From: Sanguinoderma infundibulare
Lineage: Eukaryota > Basidiomycota > Agaricomycetes > Polyporales > Polyporaceae
Assembly (NCBI GenBank): GCA_032821775.1
Contig: JAVLRN010000010.1
Coordinates: 1,116,001 to 1,180,000, forward strand
DNA: 64,000 nt
Reading direction: 5' to 3'
The translations under genes were made by a program, and so were the position numbers. Position 1 is the stretch's first letter. Each line of letters opens with the position of its first letter. This document shows, in pieces, positions 48,517-59,862 of the stretch. The notes beneath the pieces are model-generated. The model did not search any database, was not told the DNA's origin, and saw only the letters and a list, made by a program, of their open reading frames with translations.

Positions 48517-48756
48517 TATTCCGACGGGCGCGGATCAGCTGGGTCGGTATGGCTAACCCGTGACGTATTGAAGGCAGACAGCTGTCATGGAGTTGACGGT
48601 GGGCGCAATCCATCAGCGATGTATATTACCATATTTGTAGTACCCCAGTACTCACCGCCTTCTGCGACGTTGAGGTCCGCCTTCGACCCTTCGCACGTGC
48701 GTCACGGTCCTGTCTTGAGCCAGTTGAGGTTACTTGAAGGGAGCTGCGGAGCACGG

Positions 48757-48763
48757 TATAAAA
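48757..48763 (+). promoter_or_regulatory. TATA box of DUF6593 copy 6
   Basis: A perfect TATAAAA lies 28 bp upstream of the ATG at 48791. A transcript starting at the usual distance would have almost no 5' leader, so the real start may use a later position or a second upstream element. Confidence 0.6.
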
Positions 48764-48790
48764 GGACCGTGAATCTCTCTAGACATCAAA

Positions 48791-49448
48791 ATGGCACTCT
48801 TGAATCTCTTCTTCGAATCCAACGATCCCTTCAACTCCACGATAACCGATTCCGCGACTGGCGAACCCGTCTTTGTCGTCGATACACCGAACAAGTTCGT
48901 GCACCGCGAGACGACCGTCCGGTCTCTGGAGAACGAGGTCCTAGCGGTTTATCTGTGCAAGCTAGGGCGCGATACGGTGACGTATCATGGGGATACGCGG
49001 ACGGTGACGGAATGGATGCCAAGGAAGAGCGTGGTCTCGAAGTGAGTGACATAGCGCTGTCTTCCTTCTTCAGAAAGTGAATCGCGTCGGTTTGCGTGGG
49101 CCACGCTCAGAGCACGCACATTCGTTGCCCCAAGCGGGCAGGTGTACACCTGGAAATGGGAACTGGGTGGTTCGTTCAAGGTGAGCGCTCGCAGCATGCA
49201 GGCTGAGGCATCGGCCACTCACTCGTGTGCTGTCCTCTCCGTCGCGCGACATTCGGGTCGATTGCTATTAGCTCGTCGACGCCCTCACTCAGGCAGTGGC
49301 GGCTCAGACCCACACCCCGACCATATTCACTTCGAAGAGGAAGAGGAGCATCGATGTGATGGACAAGGAGCTCCTGCCGTACATCGATGCCGTCGTGATC
49401 TCGTTCCTCGTATGCGAGCGGGAGAAGCGCAAAGCTGGCGGTGGATAA
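48791..49448 (+). CDS. DUF6593 protein, copy 6
   Basis: Exons 48791-49041, 49111-49180 and 49272-49448 give 165 residues. Exon 1 begins MALLNLFFESNDPFNSTITD and ends EWMPRKSVVS, exon 2 reads RTFVAPSGQVYTWKWELGG, and exon 3 reads LVDALTQAVAAQTHTP and ELLPYIDAVVISFLVCEREK. It follows copy 5 in tandem, 275 bp downstream, but sequence divergence shows it is not a recent duplicate. Confidence 0.82.
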
Positions 49449-49963
49449 TGGGGATATGTAGTGTGTATTCGCCTGTTACGCGCATTGCGACTCAGAAGTG
49501 GATGAGCTAATACTCGAGACTTTTGAATCCTGAGTACTTGCGAGTTCCGAACTGCTGAGCTGGGTCACCCCTGCGGAGTCAGGACCCCGAGGACTCAAAG
49601 ACCGGTAGCTGATATCTTCAGCGCCTACTTACGGACCGCAGCCTGCTCTCCTCCACGACCCTCCAAGTCACTGACTGGCATCCCTTCCTGAACTTGCCTC
49701 ACATGGTACTAGGTCAAATTTGGAACAAGATTCAAACGCGGGCATGCTTCAGGTTGTACTAGATCCGTGAGCCGTTGCAATTGGCCGTGGATATTATGAT
49801 GATCCAACCTCATCGCTTTGGTAAATGTCGACATTGACAGGGAGGCCTGGGACAGTTTCAACCGACGATCAACTGCGAGCGCAAGAGATATAGGTAATGG
49901 TGTATGTCGTTACCAGCCAAACGTTAAGCAGACTCTTGCAGGCCTAGTGATCCGTGACGCGTA
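49449..49963. other. Intergenic
   Basis: No gene was seen. Presumably the decayed first exon of copy 7 lay here. Confidence 0.35.
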
Positions 49964-50222
49964 GCTCTCGAGTGCACCGGATGGAAAGGATTACTTGTGG
50001 AAGGCGAAGCTCTCTGGGAAGTTCAAGGTGTGCTCCCCGGATAAATTGCCACTCCACGCTGCCGCGTTGCCAATGTGCTTTCGATCTCTTTAGCTCGTAG
50101 ATGCGCTTACGGACGCGGTCATAGCGGAGACGCATGCCGCCAACTTGGGAATCCTCGCTCTCAAACATAACATGGGCATCGACTCGGACGCGCGTCCAGA
50201 GGACGTGCCCTTCCTAGCTCTC
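49964..50222 (+). pseudogene. DUF6593 copy 7, exons 2 and 3 only
   Basis: The second exon (SSAPDGKDYLWKAKLSGKFK) and the first half of the third (LVDALTDAVIAETHAANLG, LALKHNMGID) are readable with an intron between them. The family ending (LLSFLV-CE) is replaced by unrelated sequence after about 50222, and no first exon was found. It resembles copy 4 more than its neighbours 5 and 6. Confidence 0.75.
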
Positions 50223-50476
50223 GCTCGCCGTAGTGTCGGTAATGGCCGATTGACCGCTTTCAAGGTTCGTGGACGGTTATTGAACCGGATCGGTGCCACA
50301 ACCTCCTGCACCGGGTTCGCGAAGCGCCTCGAGCCGAACAGATTCGGCAGGCAGCCGAAACATGACTAGAAGACCTCAAGTCACTCAAGCCCTGGCTGAT
50401 GGTAGAACGTGGCGAGGCGCAAGCTACGGTGCTCCCTGCATATTCCGGGAGGACGTGTGACAATTCGAATCCCTAC

Positions 50477-52551
50477 TCATAAATCGTGAGCGACTTCGCG
50501 GACCAGGAGTTCAGCACGAGGGCTCCGAGGCTCGATGATGTACTCGTATCCTCGAATATGCCTGGTAGTCAGTGGTATCAGCGGTGTGTTGAATCGAGCA
50601 CAGAAAATGCAAGACGCACGAGAGTGTACTATCCGTTGCCCTGTACTCCATTTTGACAGGCACACCATGTTCCTCCACGGGCGACCGTATGTGGAGGACA
50701 TGCAGGATAGTCTCACAGTATATGAGCAACGATGCCTGGGCGAAGTAGCGACCAGGACAAACCCTGAAGGGTAGACCGTATCAGAATACTGGGACGACGA
50801 CTCGGAGGACGCATGAGATATCATACTAACCTCCGACCAAAGCCAAATACATATTCAGCGGGGTCTCTTGAGGGCGGCTTGTCTCCTTCAGGCATGAAAC
50901 GCTCTGGTATGAATGCTTCTGGATGGGGGTATTCATCCGGATCTCGAGAAATCGCCCTGTATGTGTATGCGAGGTGAGCGTGGTCGTTGTCATCGTGAAA
51001 AAAGGGAGTAGACGACGCACCATATATTTGCATTTATTATAGTGCCCGCAGGGATGTCATATCCCATGTACTCGTCATCTTCTTCGGCAACGTGTGGCGG
51101 TCCCAATGGTATCGTGATGTGCCATCGCTGTATTTCCTTCACGACGGCCTGAATGTACGGAAGGAAGTCGATGTCGGAGAATTCTGGCAGTCGATGAGAC
51201 CCGACAATCAGATCAAGCTCTTGCTGGGCTTTCTTCTGCACTTCGGGATGCATGGCCATGGCGAGGAAGAATGCTTCCATGGCCGAGTTGGACTGGGTGC
51301 GGCAGAGATAAGTGCCAACATTCGGAATCACAGAAGAGAATACGTGCAGTTTCAACACCCCCTAAGATCCCCCACATAAGTGAAAATGCGGTATAAGTGA
51401 AGACGAAGCACAGACCTAGAAGAGAAGTTGCTGTGGCATACTGGCACATCAGCTTTAGTTCTGGGGCATGCAGATCCTCCGTGTCGGCCTCTGCCAGGAT
51501 TCGGGTCACCATTGAATCTTTGATTACACCATTGGCCTAGGCAGTATGCGGACGTCAGCGATCGGTCCCCACATTCATCGACGTTCAGGAACCTCACCGT
51601 GGCAGTTGTAGACAGTGAATACAGCTTGGCGGTGATCGCATCAATTTCACCCTGCTTCGCCACAGCGTACCGTTTCGCCTGCATTCCAGGGAGCCAAGTA
51701 GGCAGCAAACGCAAAATCGGAAACGCTTCCATAACCTGCGCGCTGGCGCCCAACAAACCTTCGCCAACCGTCACCATGGTTTGGACCATTCTGAAGTACT
51801 TGTGATGGCCTTCACCATCAGTGAGCTCGATGCCATACACGACACGCATAATCGTTTCCGTAACCGCGCTAGAGAACTTGTCTTGGGTGCTGCACAGGAA
51901 TGACAAGTTGAGTCACTTACCTGTTGAGGTGCGTCACAAAATCCTTTGGGGATTCTAAAAGTCGGCAGAGCAATTTTCGAGCGACCTTCAACTCGGTTGA
52001 CCGCCATTCTCGAATTGAATCGAGTCCAAACGTCTTGTGGAATGCACGGCGATGCTCGCGCCATGTCCGCCCGTAGGGCATCAAGACAAAGAACTTGTCC
52101 ATGCCGAAACTGACCGGAACTCACTGAGAGGCGGCACGGGTGAACACGAATGACACGTACAGTTTAACCATGACGGAGTCTGGACGGTGGGACATGTTCA
52201 GCGACTTCTTGTCAAGCAGCTCGAAGGCGTGGTGGAGGGAGTTGACAGTGAGTACGGGCTGTCCGAGGATGTTAAGGTAGACAATATCTCCTGGTCATCG
52301 CTAATCAGCGTGAATGGCAAGGCCACGAGTATTACTGCTTACCGTAGTTCCTAGACAGTGCGAGCCACGATGCGCCATTGTTGGATCGCGGTAGATCGAG
52401 CGCGTTCCCGAGGATTGGGAGCGGTCGTGGACCTGGGGGTTAGTCGAAGAGCGTGGTTACGCTCGATTAGGGCCTTGGTTAATAGTGCTAAGATACCGGA
52501 GAGGGCAGCCCATAGCGCCCACGAGCTAGCTGACAGCGTGTCAGAGGCCAT
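50477..52551 (-). CDS. Cytochrome P450 monooxygenase, one frame break
   Basis: The start is ATG 52551 (MASDTLSASSWALWAALSG), a membrane anchor. Proline-rich hinge PGPRPLPILGNALDLP, C-helix WREHRRAFHKTF, I-helix GGVET, ExxR as KEIQR, PERF as FIPERF, and the haem loop FGFGRR / VCPGRYFA (split by an intron) are all present. The final exon ends IIEPRSPRAELLVREVAHDL with TGA at 50477-50479. About ten exons are needed. The frame breaks between anchor and hinge at a G5 run (52435-52439; C5 on the coding strand), where one base fewer restores continuity, so an assembly indel is as likely as a mutation. A GC-AG intron is the best reading after GGVET. It would oxidise a small lipophilic substrate at the ER; the nearby terpene synthase is an obvious candidate partner. 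Confidence 0.85.
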
Positions 52552-53739
52552 GGAGGTCAGAGAAAGAAAGGCGGAGATCCGAGTCTGCACCAAGTCTCAC
52601 CTCGTGGTCCTATATATACGAGGACAGCAATCGGCTCAGTAGAGGAATCAGCGCCGCTTCAGCGATAGGAATGCTGGACTCGTCACACCTGCTAACCGAA
52701 TGGGGTAACCCGAAGCCATGTAGTGAACTCACAGTCATCGAGGATGGAAGCAAAGATATCATCATCGGCCGTCATGAGCCGTGACTCTTTAAAGGGCCAC
52801 CTCGATCTCTCGCAGCATTCTACTGCCGATTTCATACAAGGTAGTACTGTAGCCAACTTGCAATTTACTGGTCTCAATTCAGTCCCTCATCTTTATGGCG
52901 CTGAGGCGAAGAACTTACACAGACGTCGCATGTTCCAGATATCACGACAACATTGTTGGTGTGGCACCGGATGCTTACGTACTAGGGCTAGGCAGCGCAG
53001 TTGTGGTTCTCGGCAGTTCCCCGTTACATGAACGCTCGAACCCCGTACATTGACTCGGATCAAGCGTTCAAGGTCATTCATGATCAACCACCACCGCGAT
53101 CCTATCCGTCAAGGTGCACGCTTCGCGTGCCTGTGTATGCCCGTGCGTACCCGTGAGCTCCCCTTTGTCCGAAGCTGGTGTTCCTGACATTCAGCTTGAT
53201 TGCGTCCCTCTATCGAGACGTTGACTACGGCCTCATCTCAGTGTCCCCTCTCTAATGCGGATAGAAGCAGAATCGCACATCATGATGCTCTGGAACGAGC
53301 GGTACAGTATGGCCTCAAGTAACTTCCCATGAGTACCCGTGAACTTGAACTTATGGGTGACAAAGTAAGGGCCCCGCAAAAAAAGTTCATTCTCGGTAGT
53401 TTTTGTCGATCTGGCGGGTGCCCGTTACTAGCACCCATTAAATTGTTAACCGTCGGCTGCGCGGCGTCCAATCTGCTGGCCATGCTGCACGGGATCCATT
53501 TTAACGTGTGCATCTCCTTGTCCTCTCCCTATAATCCAACTGGTGACATCAGTCGATAGGTGACAAAAGCGTTCTCATCGCTCTCATGCGGGGTATATGG
53601 TGGGGGATTTTGCCTTGCGACTGGCTTTGCCAGTCGTCGGGGCCGTTCATTAAAGAGGGTACAGTGAATATTGGGTGTCGATTCAGGACCGACAGTGAGT
53701 ACCAAGTTGGTTTCCCATTGCACAGCACTACTAGTAACC
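52552..53739. other. Upstream region of the P450
   Basis: No gene was recognised on either strand. The first few hundred bases presumably hold the P450 promoter. Confidence 0.4.
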
Positions 53740-54234
53740 ATGTCAGGCACTCCGTGGCCTGGTTCCGACCCGCTATCGCCTTGCTCCGAGCGCCCGAGGA
53801 TGGACCCTGGTCTTGCGAATCATCCCCGGAGTCCGCCAGCTCGTCTGAGCAACGGCGACCAAGGCCTCTCCTCCCCTCACGAAGAAAGAGAAGAGGAAGA
53901 GCGCGCTGACCTCAGCTATCACACCGGCGGTCTCGATCACACCCTTCCTGGCGCTGCACCCTCGCCCTCTACCACAGGCGCAAGCCTTGCCTTCCTGCGG
54001 CAGCCCTGCTACCTCAAGCTCCCGCATACGCAGCACGTCCCTGTCGTGGCAGAGGCGCAGCCCGCGAGTAGCATCAGACGGAGGAATACGTCTCGCGGGC
54101 GGACCCCCACCTGGAGCGATATGCGACATCGGGGGTCCGGAGCAGATGACAAAAAATCTTCCTCTGCCATACGGAGGCCGTTGAGTAGATGCGGAGGAAA
54201 GCGGAGGGCGTGCGGGGACCATAATTCTGGATAG
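53740..54234 (+). CDS. Uncharacterised low-complexity ORF
   Basis: An ATG at 53740 opens MSGTPWPGSDPLSPCSERP, a 164-residue Ser/Pro/Arg-rich frame with an acidic EEREEEERAD patch and a basic C-terminus, ending with TAG at 54232-54234. No family resemblance or introns were seen. The minus strand is also open over 53773-54408, so either strand, or neither, may be real. Confidence 0.2.
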   Translation: MSGTPWPGSDPLSPCSERPRMDPGLANHPRSPPARLSNGDQGLSSPHEEREEEERADLSYHTGGLDHTLPGAAPSPSTTGASLAFLRQPCYLKLPHTQHVPVVAEAQPASSIRRRNTSRGRTPTWSDMRHRGSGADDKKSSSAIRRPLSRCGGKRRACGDHNSG

Positions 54235-56785
54235 AAACGTGCGGACTTCGTCTGGACTAACGGCTCCTGGGATATTGGACAACATAGGGATAGAATACGC
54301 ACCTTCATTGTAATTCGCTGATATCACGCTACCGTATAGCATAGCAATGCATACCCCTCCTGCGGCTGCGAGTGGAGACCAGAGGAAGTCGGAGATGTCC
54401 AACCCCACTGTGCGGCAGTTTTTCGAGTCTTCTTGGGGTTCCTGTCCCTGATAACGTCGAGGTATTACTGAAAAGAGCTAGAAGGCACCATTGAGAGGAC
54501 GAGGCGGCGGCGGCAGCGGTGATGGTGGTGGCGGTGGTGGAGGCGAGGAGGAGGAGGAATCGGTGGACGACCTGCACGGGCGTCTCCTCAATGATGCTGA
54601 CAAATCTCCAAGATTGGATACGGGATATTGAGTAGATACGTCCAAAAAAACGTATCATCCCATGAATAGACGCCATCAAATGCTCACGGAGTTGCAGACT
54701 CGTTTCTTGGGTATGGAACACAAGCTTGCATGTGTCTTCTCCGCTTGCAGAATTTTGTGTAAGCCGAGGCCATTGACAACCCGGACTTGCAAGTTGTCAC
54801 GGAGGCGTAGTACGCGGTGAGGGTTTCATATCAGAAGAGCATGTCTTAACCGCTAATACCACGCTGGTGCGAGTATTTATCTGCATCTACCTCTTCGTAT
54901 CCCAGAGGTACCTTTCTGTGATCTTGATTTCAGGCGAGTTTCGTTCTATTCCGTGCTTACCTTTGGGCATTCAAGTTTCTATTAGCATTCGGAGCAATGC
55001 CAGCGGCATCCCTTCCAGCAACCATGACCTCGCACCCCGCATGAGCCCATATGCCGTGATGTCATCCGGAACTCATCATTGACCGGAATATCCCCCGAAG
55101 CACTCCCTTTGCAGCACCACCGCTCCGCCCCGTTACGACATATCTCTTATCGTCAGTGTACCGACAGGTCTTTGTACACGCGCTGGTCGCGTAATCACAA
55201 CGTCGACGCCATGCCACCGCTATGCCTCACCGCTTCGCCAGTCCAGCAAGAACCCCCGAGCAGAGCGGCCTCCATGACCTGGCTGCGCCACCGGCTTGGT
55301 TCGATAGCTCCCCCCGTGGCGGCGGCACGGTACCTCGAAACATCCAGGTCAGCACTCAGTCTGCGCCCGCTATCGCGTGCTTGCGATCATGAAACTGATC
55401 GCAGTGGTCTGTAGACATGAATCTTTCTTCTCTCCTTACCGCATTTAGTGCACAAGGCGGCGTTGTGCACTACTCGCGTCGAGGACAAGAACGTGCCGAC
55501 GGACCATCTCGTGCTGGTAACGCGTACGCATAGGCCACCAACCCGCTTCCCAACGGGATATGGCCGACCTCAGGGAAGTGTCAATAACGGCCGATTGTGC
55601 CCAGAACTCCTTCGTTGAATCGAGGACAGGTCTGTCAGAGCTCAATCGCGTACGTACAGTGTCCCTGCTCGCCACAGTTCACGAACTCCGACTCTACCAG
55701 TGTAATACACGCTGTCATGCCGCCCGCAGGTGGGTGGGCCTCCAGACAATATCACAGAACCTTCAGCAAAGCCGGCTGGATCGCGGCGGGGAAACTGTAC
55801 CCCGTGCCCATTACGGAACTGAGTACTGAGCGGCTCTACCCAGGTTGTTTGTCCCTTACGGGACAAGTTTCGCATGTCTGGCTCAAGGCTACGTCGCTCT
55901 TCACCGTCTTGGTGACCGTCGCCATTTTCTCCGCCCGTTGGTCTTTTTTTCACAGTTTTCCGTCTTGTTGCAGCCCTACGCTACATCCCGAGTTGCAAAC
56001 AGACCCTCGGAATTCGGGGGCAGCCTTACGGACACACTTTATCGATTTCCCTTGCTCGGAAAGACCGTGACGGATTGAAGGTAAGTTGAGTGTCTAGGAT
56101 TGAATCGGTGGCGTGGATATGGTACGTCCCGCTCGAGCGCTACCATTCGACGCAAGAAGTATTGATCTCCCGTTCACCTTCATTGTGCTCTTATTTTCAC
56201 GCGCCCGAAAAACCTTGGCGGCTTGAAACGATCTTCTACTTCCTTGTCGAAGATATACCACATTCCTACAAGACCTCGTCGAGGGTAATCAAGCCTAACA
56301 ACTTTCTGCGCAACCGCAGTGGCCAATGAAGTGGCTTTGCTTGCGTCAAGGTACGATTGGATGTTTGCGTTTTTGTATGTGGAAAACTGAGCGGATACTC
56401 GACCAGATCCTGACGTGCCTGTGGTCTCCGCGTCAGCTCAATCCGGGGACAAGACGCAGAAGGACTCCAGGACCCGCAAGGTCTGTGGCGGCGTCGCGGG
56501 AAACAGGTTTGTCTCCGAGAGCGGAAGTTGACCGTCCGTGCACGGAAGTGCCGCGGAGGCATTGCTGTGGCGGCCGTAGCTCTCCGAATCAGGCTCAGTC
56601 CTGTCGACAAGTTTCATGTCTCAGTCCCATCAGGTTGTCAACATAAGTAAGCTTTAATGACCAGATCTCAATTCCTCGAGTAACACGGACGCTTACGCAA
56701 AAGATATATAAACTCTCTGTCGACCTCTCCATGTTCACCAAGCCTCTTAACGAGCAAGGGACCAGTACGCTCAACAACAACCGCA
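54235..56785. other. Long gene-poor stretch before the terpene synthase
   Basis: I see no supported gene in about 2.5 kb. A GGC/GGT/GAG-rich simple-sequence tract lies at about 54.50-54.56 kb. The last 200 bp hold the terpene synthase promoter; TATATAA at about 56705-56711 lies some 80 bp before its ATG. Confidence 0.4.
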
Positions 56786-58222
56786 ATGGCTGTCACGCAC
56801 TCCACCTCTCCCTCCGGCGACCTCTCTCCCACCCTCCTTCGTATCCCTAACTTGCTCTCCACTTGGCCCTGGAAACGCAGGATCAACCCTTTCTACGAGG
56901 AGGTCGTTGAAGAAGCGAATACATGGTTTTGCTCGCTCGCACCATTCAATACCCGCTCTCAGCATGCAATCGAACTCTGCAAGCCGGGTCTCCTCTCGGC
57001 TTTGACGACCCCCGACGCATCCCGTGGTACGTATGCTTTTAGGTCTCAGTTCTGTGCTGTTAGTTGCTCATACCTGTCCCTCTAGAACACCTCCGAACAG
57101 GCGTCGATCTGAACAACGTATTGTACGTCATCGACGAGTACACGGACGTCGAGGCTGCCCCGGTCGTCCGTCAGATGGTCGACATCTGTCTCGATGCTCT
57201 TCACCATCCTGACGTCCCGCGTCCTGCCAATGAACTCGTTCTCGGCGAACTCGTTAGGCAGTACGTTCTCATTCTGTCTGAGAATTGCCGCTCGCATACT
57301 GAAAACGTACGCGTACTGTGATGGCTAGGTTTTGGGAGAGAGGACTACGGTCCGCGACGCCCCAGGGCGCGAAGCACTTCGTCGTCTCTCTCACAAAGTA
57401 TCTGAATGCCCTGGCCGAAGAGGCCCAGGAACGGGAACGCACCGGAGTCATCGACATTGACAACTACCTGCGCATCCGTCGGGAGAGTTCGGCCGTGCGC
57501 TGCGCGTACGCGATTGGTGAACTTGGATTCTCCATGGCGGACGAGGTCTACACCGATCCGAAGCTGATAGAGCTAGTCGACCTCGGGTGTGACTTGGTCG
57601 TCATCGACAATGTGAGTCCGAGTGTCGTCAATGACCCGCGTGTGGTGCGAACCAGTAGTACTGATCTAAGCTTGTTTGCCATGCACGACAGGATGTTGTG
57701 TCCTACAACCGCGAGCAGGCCACGGGCATCGCCCAGTTCAACATCATTACCATCGTGATGCATCATCAAGGGGTCGACTACGACGCTGCCGTCCGCTGGC
57801 TCGAGTCCCTCGTCCCAGAGCTGGAAGCCAGGTACATGGCCTGCCTCGAGGACCTGAAAGCCTCATTCGACGCCAACGCGTACGGATACCTGCACCAATT
57901 TCTCGACCACATGGGCATCGTGCGCCGTGCCTGCTGGTGCTGGTCTTTCGAATGCGGGAGGTACTTTGGGGATCGCGGCCTGGAGTATGCGGAGACGGGC
58001 ATGACGGTTCCGCTCATACCGAAGAAGGAAGGCAAGGAGGGGTTACGTCAGAATGAGGTGGAGATCCTGGTGATGGAGGATGAGCTGGCGAAGGTGTCGT
58101 CGCCGTGTGAGAATACGGAAGCCGGGTGTGTTGGAGATTCTGTTATGTACGCGAGCTCGTATTGTGCTCGCGCCCACGTCTCATTCGTCTTGTTCGGTCT
58201 TGTACTGTACATTATCATTTAG
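56786..58222 (+). CDS. Sesquiterpene synthase (class I terpene cyclase)
   Basis: Exons 56786-57026, 57086-57260, 57329-57611 and 57692-58222 sum to 1230 nt, 409 residues. The Asp-rich motif is D97-E-Y-T-D101, the NSE motif is N233-D-V-V-S237-Y-N-R-E241 (split by intron 3), and the diphosphate-sensing Arg-Tyr pair is R323-Y324, about 82 residues after the NSE Glu. All metal-binding positions are therefore intact. It should cyclise farnesyl diphosphate in the cytosol; the product cannot be told from sequence. Residues after about 350 form an unusual tail ending in a hydrophobic HVSFVLFGLVLYIII. A P450 lies 4.2 kb upstream on the other strand. The 3' end has an inverted copy at 58765-58985. Confidence 0.9.
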
Positions 58223-58340
58223 AGTTTTTTTACCCGTGTATTTAGTACCGCTCGCGGCGCGTCGTCCCTCACGCGTTTGCATCAGTGCTCAAACGCGACC
58301 ACGGTGTTCCTCCCGCTCGCTCTCTTCCCGCGCGCCCCAT
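58133..58340 (+). repeat. Inverted duplication, left arm (terpene synthase 3' end)
   Basis: This arm starts inside the last codons of the synthase and runs into its 3' flank. Its reverse complement matches 58765-58985 with small gaps, including a long shared GCGCGCGGG-AAGAGAGCGAG block and a GTCGCGTTTGAGCACTGATG block. Confidence 0.8.
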
Positions 58341-58764
58341 TTTCTCCAACAGGGGTCTAGCTCCTAATCCACCATTATGCTATAACGTATGTATGCCCAC
58401 GCCGCACGAGGCCTGCAGAACCCTTTGCATTTTCTAGAGGAAATATGGCAGGGGCATACGTAGGAGATGTACAGCTGAGTCGCGCCGACGCATGACAGCA
58501 GTCTTCGCAAAGCTCAGCCATTGATGGAAAATATACCTTCCGTGTTCCAACGTTATTCACAGAAGTATAGGTACATGTGGTTAGATGGGGTTACTAGTAT
58601 AAACGCGGGGCGCTCTCCAATTCCTGAGAAAACGATATTTTTAAATTATATAATGGGGAAGCCGGGCCTTTCTAAGTAATCGAATCCGGGCCCCAACGGT
58701 ACTAAGTTGGACTAATACCAGCAATCTTGAAAGCGACGTCCTGACAAAATGCATCACCAAAGCC
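58341..58764. other. Spacer between the inverted arms
   Basis: About 420 bp, with an AT-rich patch near 58.64 kb. No gene was seen. Confidence 0.5.
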
Positions 58765-58985
58765 GTGTGGGAAAAAGCGGGCGCGCGGGAAGAGAGCGAG
58801 GAGGATAAAACGGTCGCGTTTGAGCACTGATGCAACGCGTGAAGAACAGCGCGTCGCGGGGACCTCTAAATACATGCCAGAACAAGAATCTAAGTCATAA
58901 TGTATAGTATAAGACAGGACAGACAGGACAAGGCGGGAGAGACCCAGGCGCGAGCACAAGACCAATCTCCAACGAGCCGTGCGAA
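58765..58985 (-). repeat. Inverted duplication, right arm
   Basis: Reverse-complement partner of 58133-58340. It lies about 100 bp downstream of the stop codon of DUF6593 copy 8 (minus strand), so that gene and the terpene synthase share related 3' sequence in the same sense. Confidence 0.8.
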
Positions 58986-59085
58986 CAACCCCCGTAGTTC
59001 AAGCAGAAGTTACATGCGAGAACGCTACTGTTCAATAAATTAGATATTGAATGATTGGCTCTGAGGATGAGAATGGCGTACCCGG

Positions 59086-59862
59086 TCAATAATCACTGGA
59101 TTCCGTGGCTGTAGCCGAAGGCGGGGAGGAGGGGGGAGATGAGGGGAAGGAGGACTCAGACGGTCGCGACTGGATTCTCTCCCGCTCCGCTTCGCATATG
59201 AGGTATGATAGCACGACAGTGTCGATGTATGGTTGCAGCTCAGGGCCCACGTCGATGTTCAGGTTCCTACTCTTCGAGAACAACAGACCGAGGCTCGCGG
59301 AGTGTGATTCCGCTACGATCGCCATCGTCGTCGGGTCGACAAGCTGTATGCGCAAAAGTCGCCATAAGCATCCCAGCCAAGAGAGATTAAAATTCGTATA
59401 TAGAAGTACGGCAAGGACCGTGGATTTCGGAACGGAGAGGCAAAGGTCGTTCAACGCTTAGCACTCACCTTGAGTGACGCCGTTCCCTTGTGCTGCCATT
59501 TGTAGGTCTTTCCATTAGGAGCGGTGTATCTTCTTGAGCTGGCGGCATTCTTTCAGTTCGAAGTCTGCTCCAAGACATGGACGACTCGCCCACCTTGAGA
59601 ACCAGCCTCCATGAGGCAGCCACTCGGAGACACGGTGTGTCGAGCCCTTGTACGTCACGTTGTCGTGGCCGATAACGCGATGCTGGTACAATCCGACGAC
59701 CTTCTTCTGCGCATCCCGGAGCGTCGTCAAGCTACCCCCGAGCTTGAAGGGCGTCTCGACCTCGTAGAGCAGTTTCCCCGTGGCGGTGTCGGTAATCCTT
59801 GAGTTGAAAGCGTCGCGAGAGAAGGTGATGTTGAGTGGCTTCGAGTCGTCCACGGCAACCAT
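59086..59862 (-). CDS. DUF6593 protein, copy 8
   Basis: Minus-strand exons 59862-59594, 59529-59469 and 59343-59086 give 195 residues. Exon 1 begins MVAVDDSKPLNITFSRDAFN and ends EWLPHGGWFS, exon 2 reads RYTAPNGKTYKWQHKG, and exon 3 reads LVDPTTMAIVAESHSASLG, ELQPYIDTVVLSYLICEAER and a Ser/Pro-rich tail. Intact. It converges on the terpene synthase gene. Confidence 0.83.

Noticed and set aside
53773..54408. Minus-strand 211-codon ORF starting MGLDISDFLW
   Set aside because: Overlaps another open frame on the plus strand; no splice partners or family pattern decide between them, so only the plus ORF is listed, at low confidence.
54500..54560. GGC/GGT-rich tract
   Set aside because: Simple-sequence repeat without coding or regulatory context.
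58650..58740. Possible tRNA on the minus strand between the inverted arms
   Set aside because: A GATTCGATT-like T-loop is present, but the acceptor and anticodon stems do not form.
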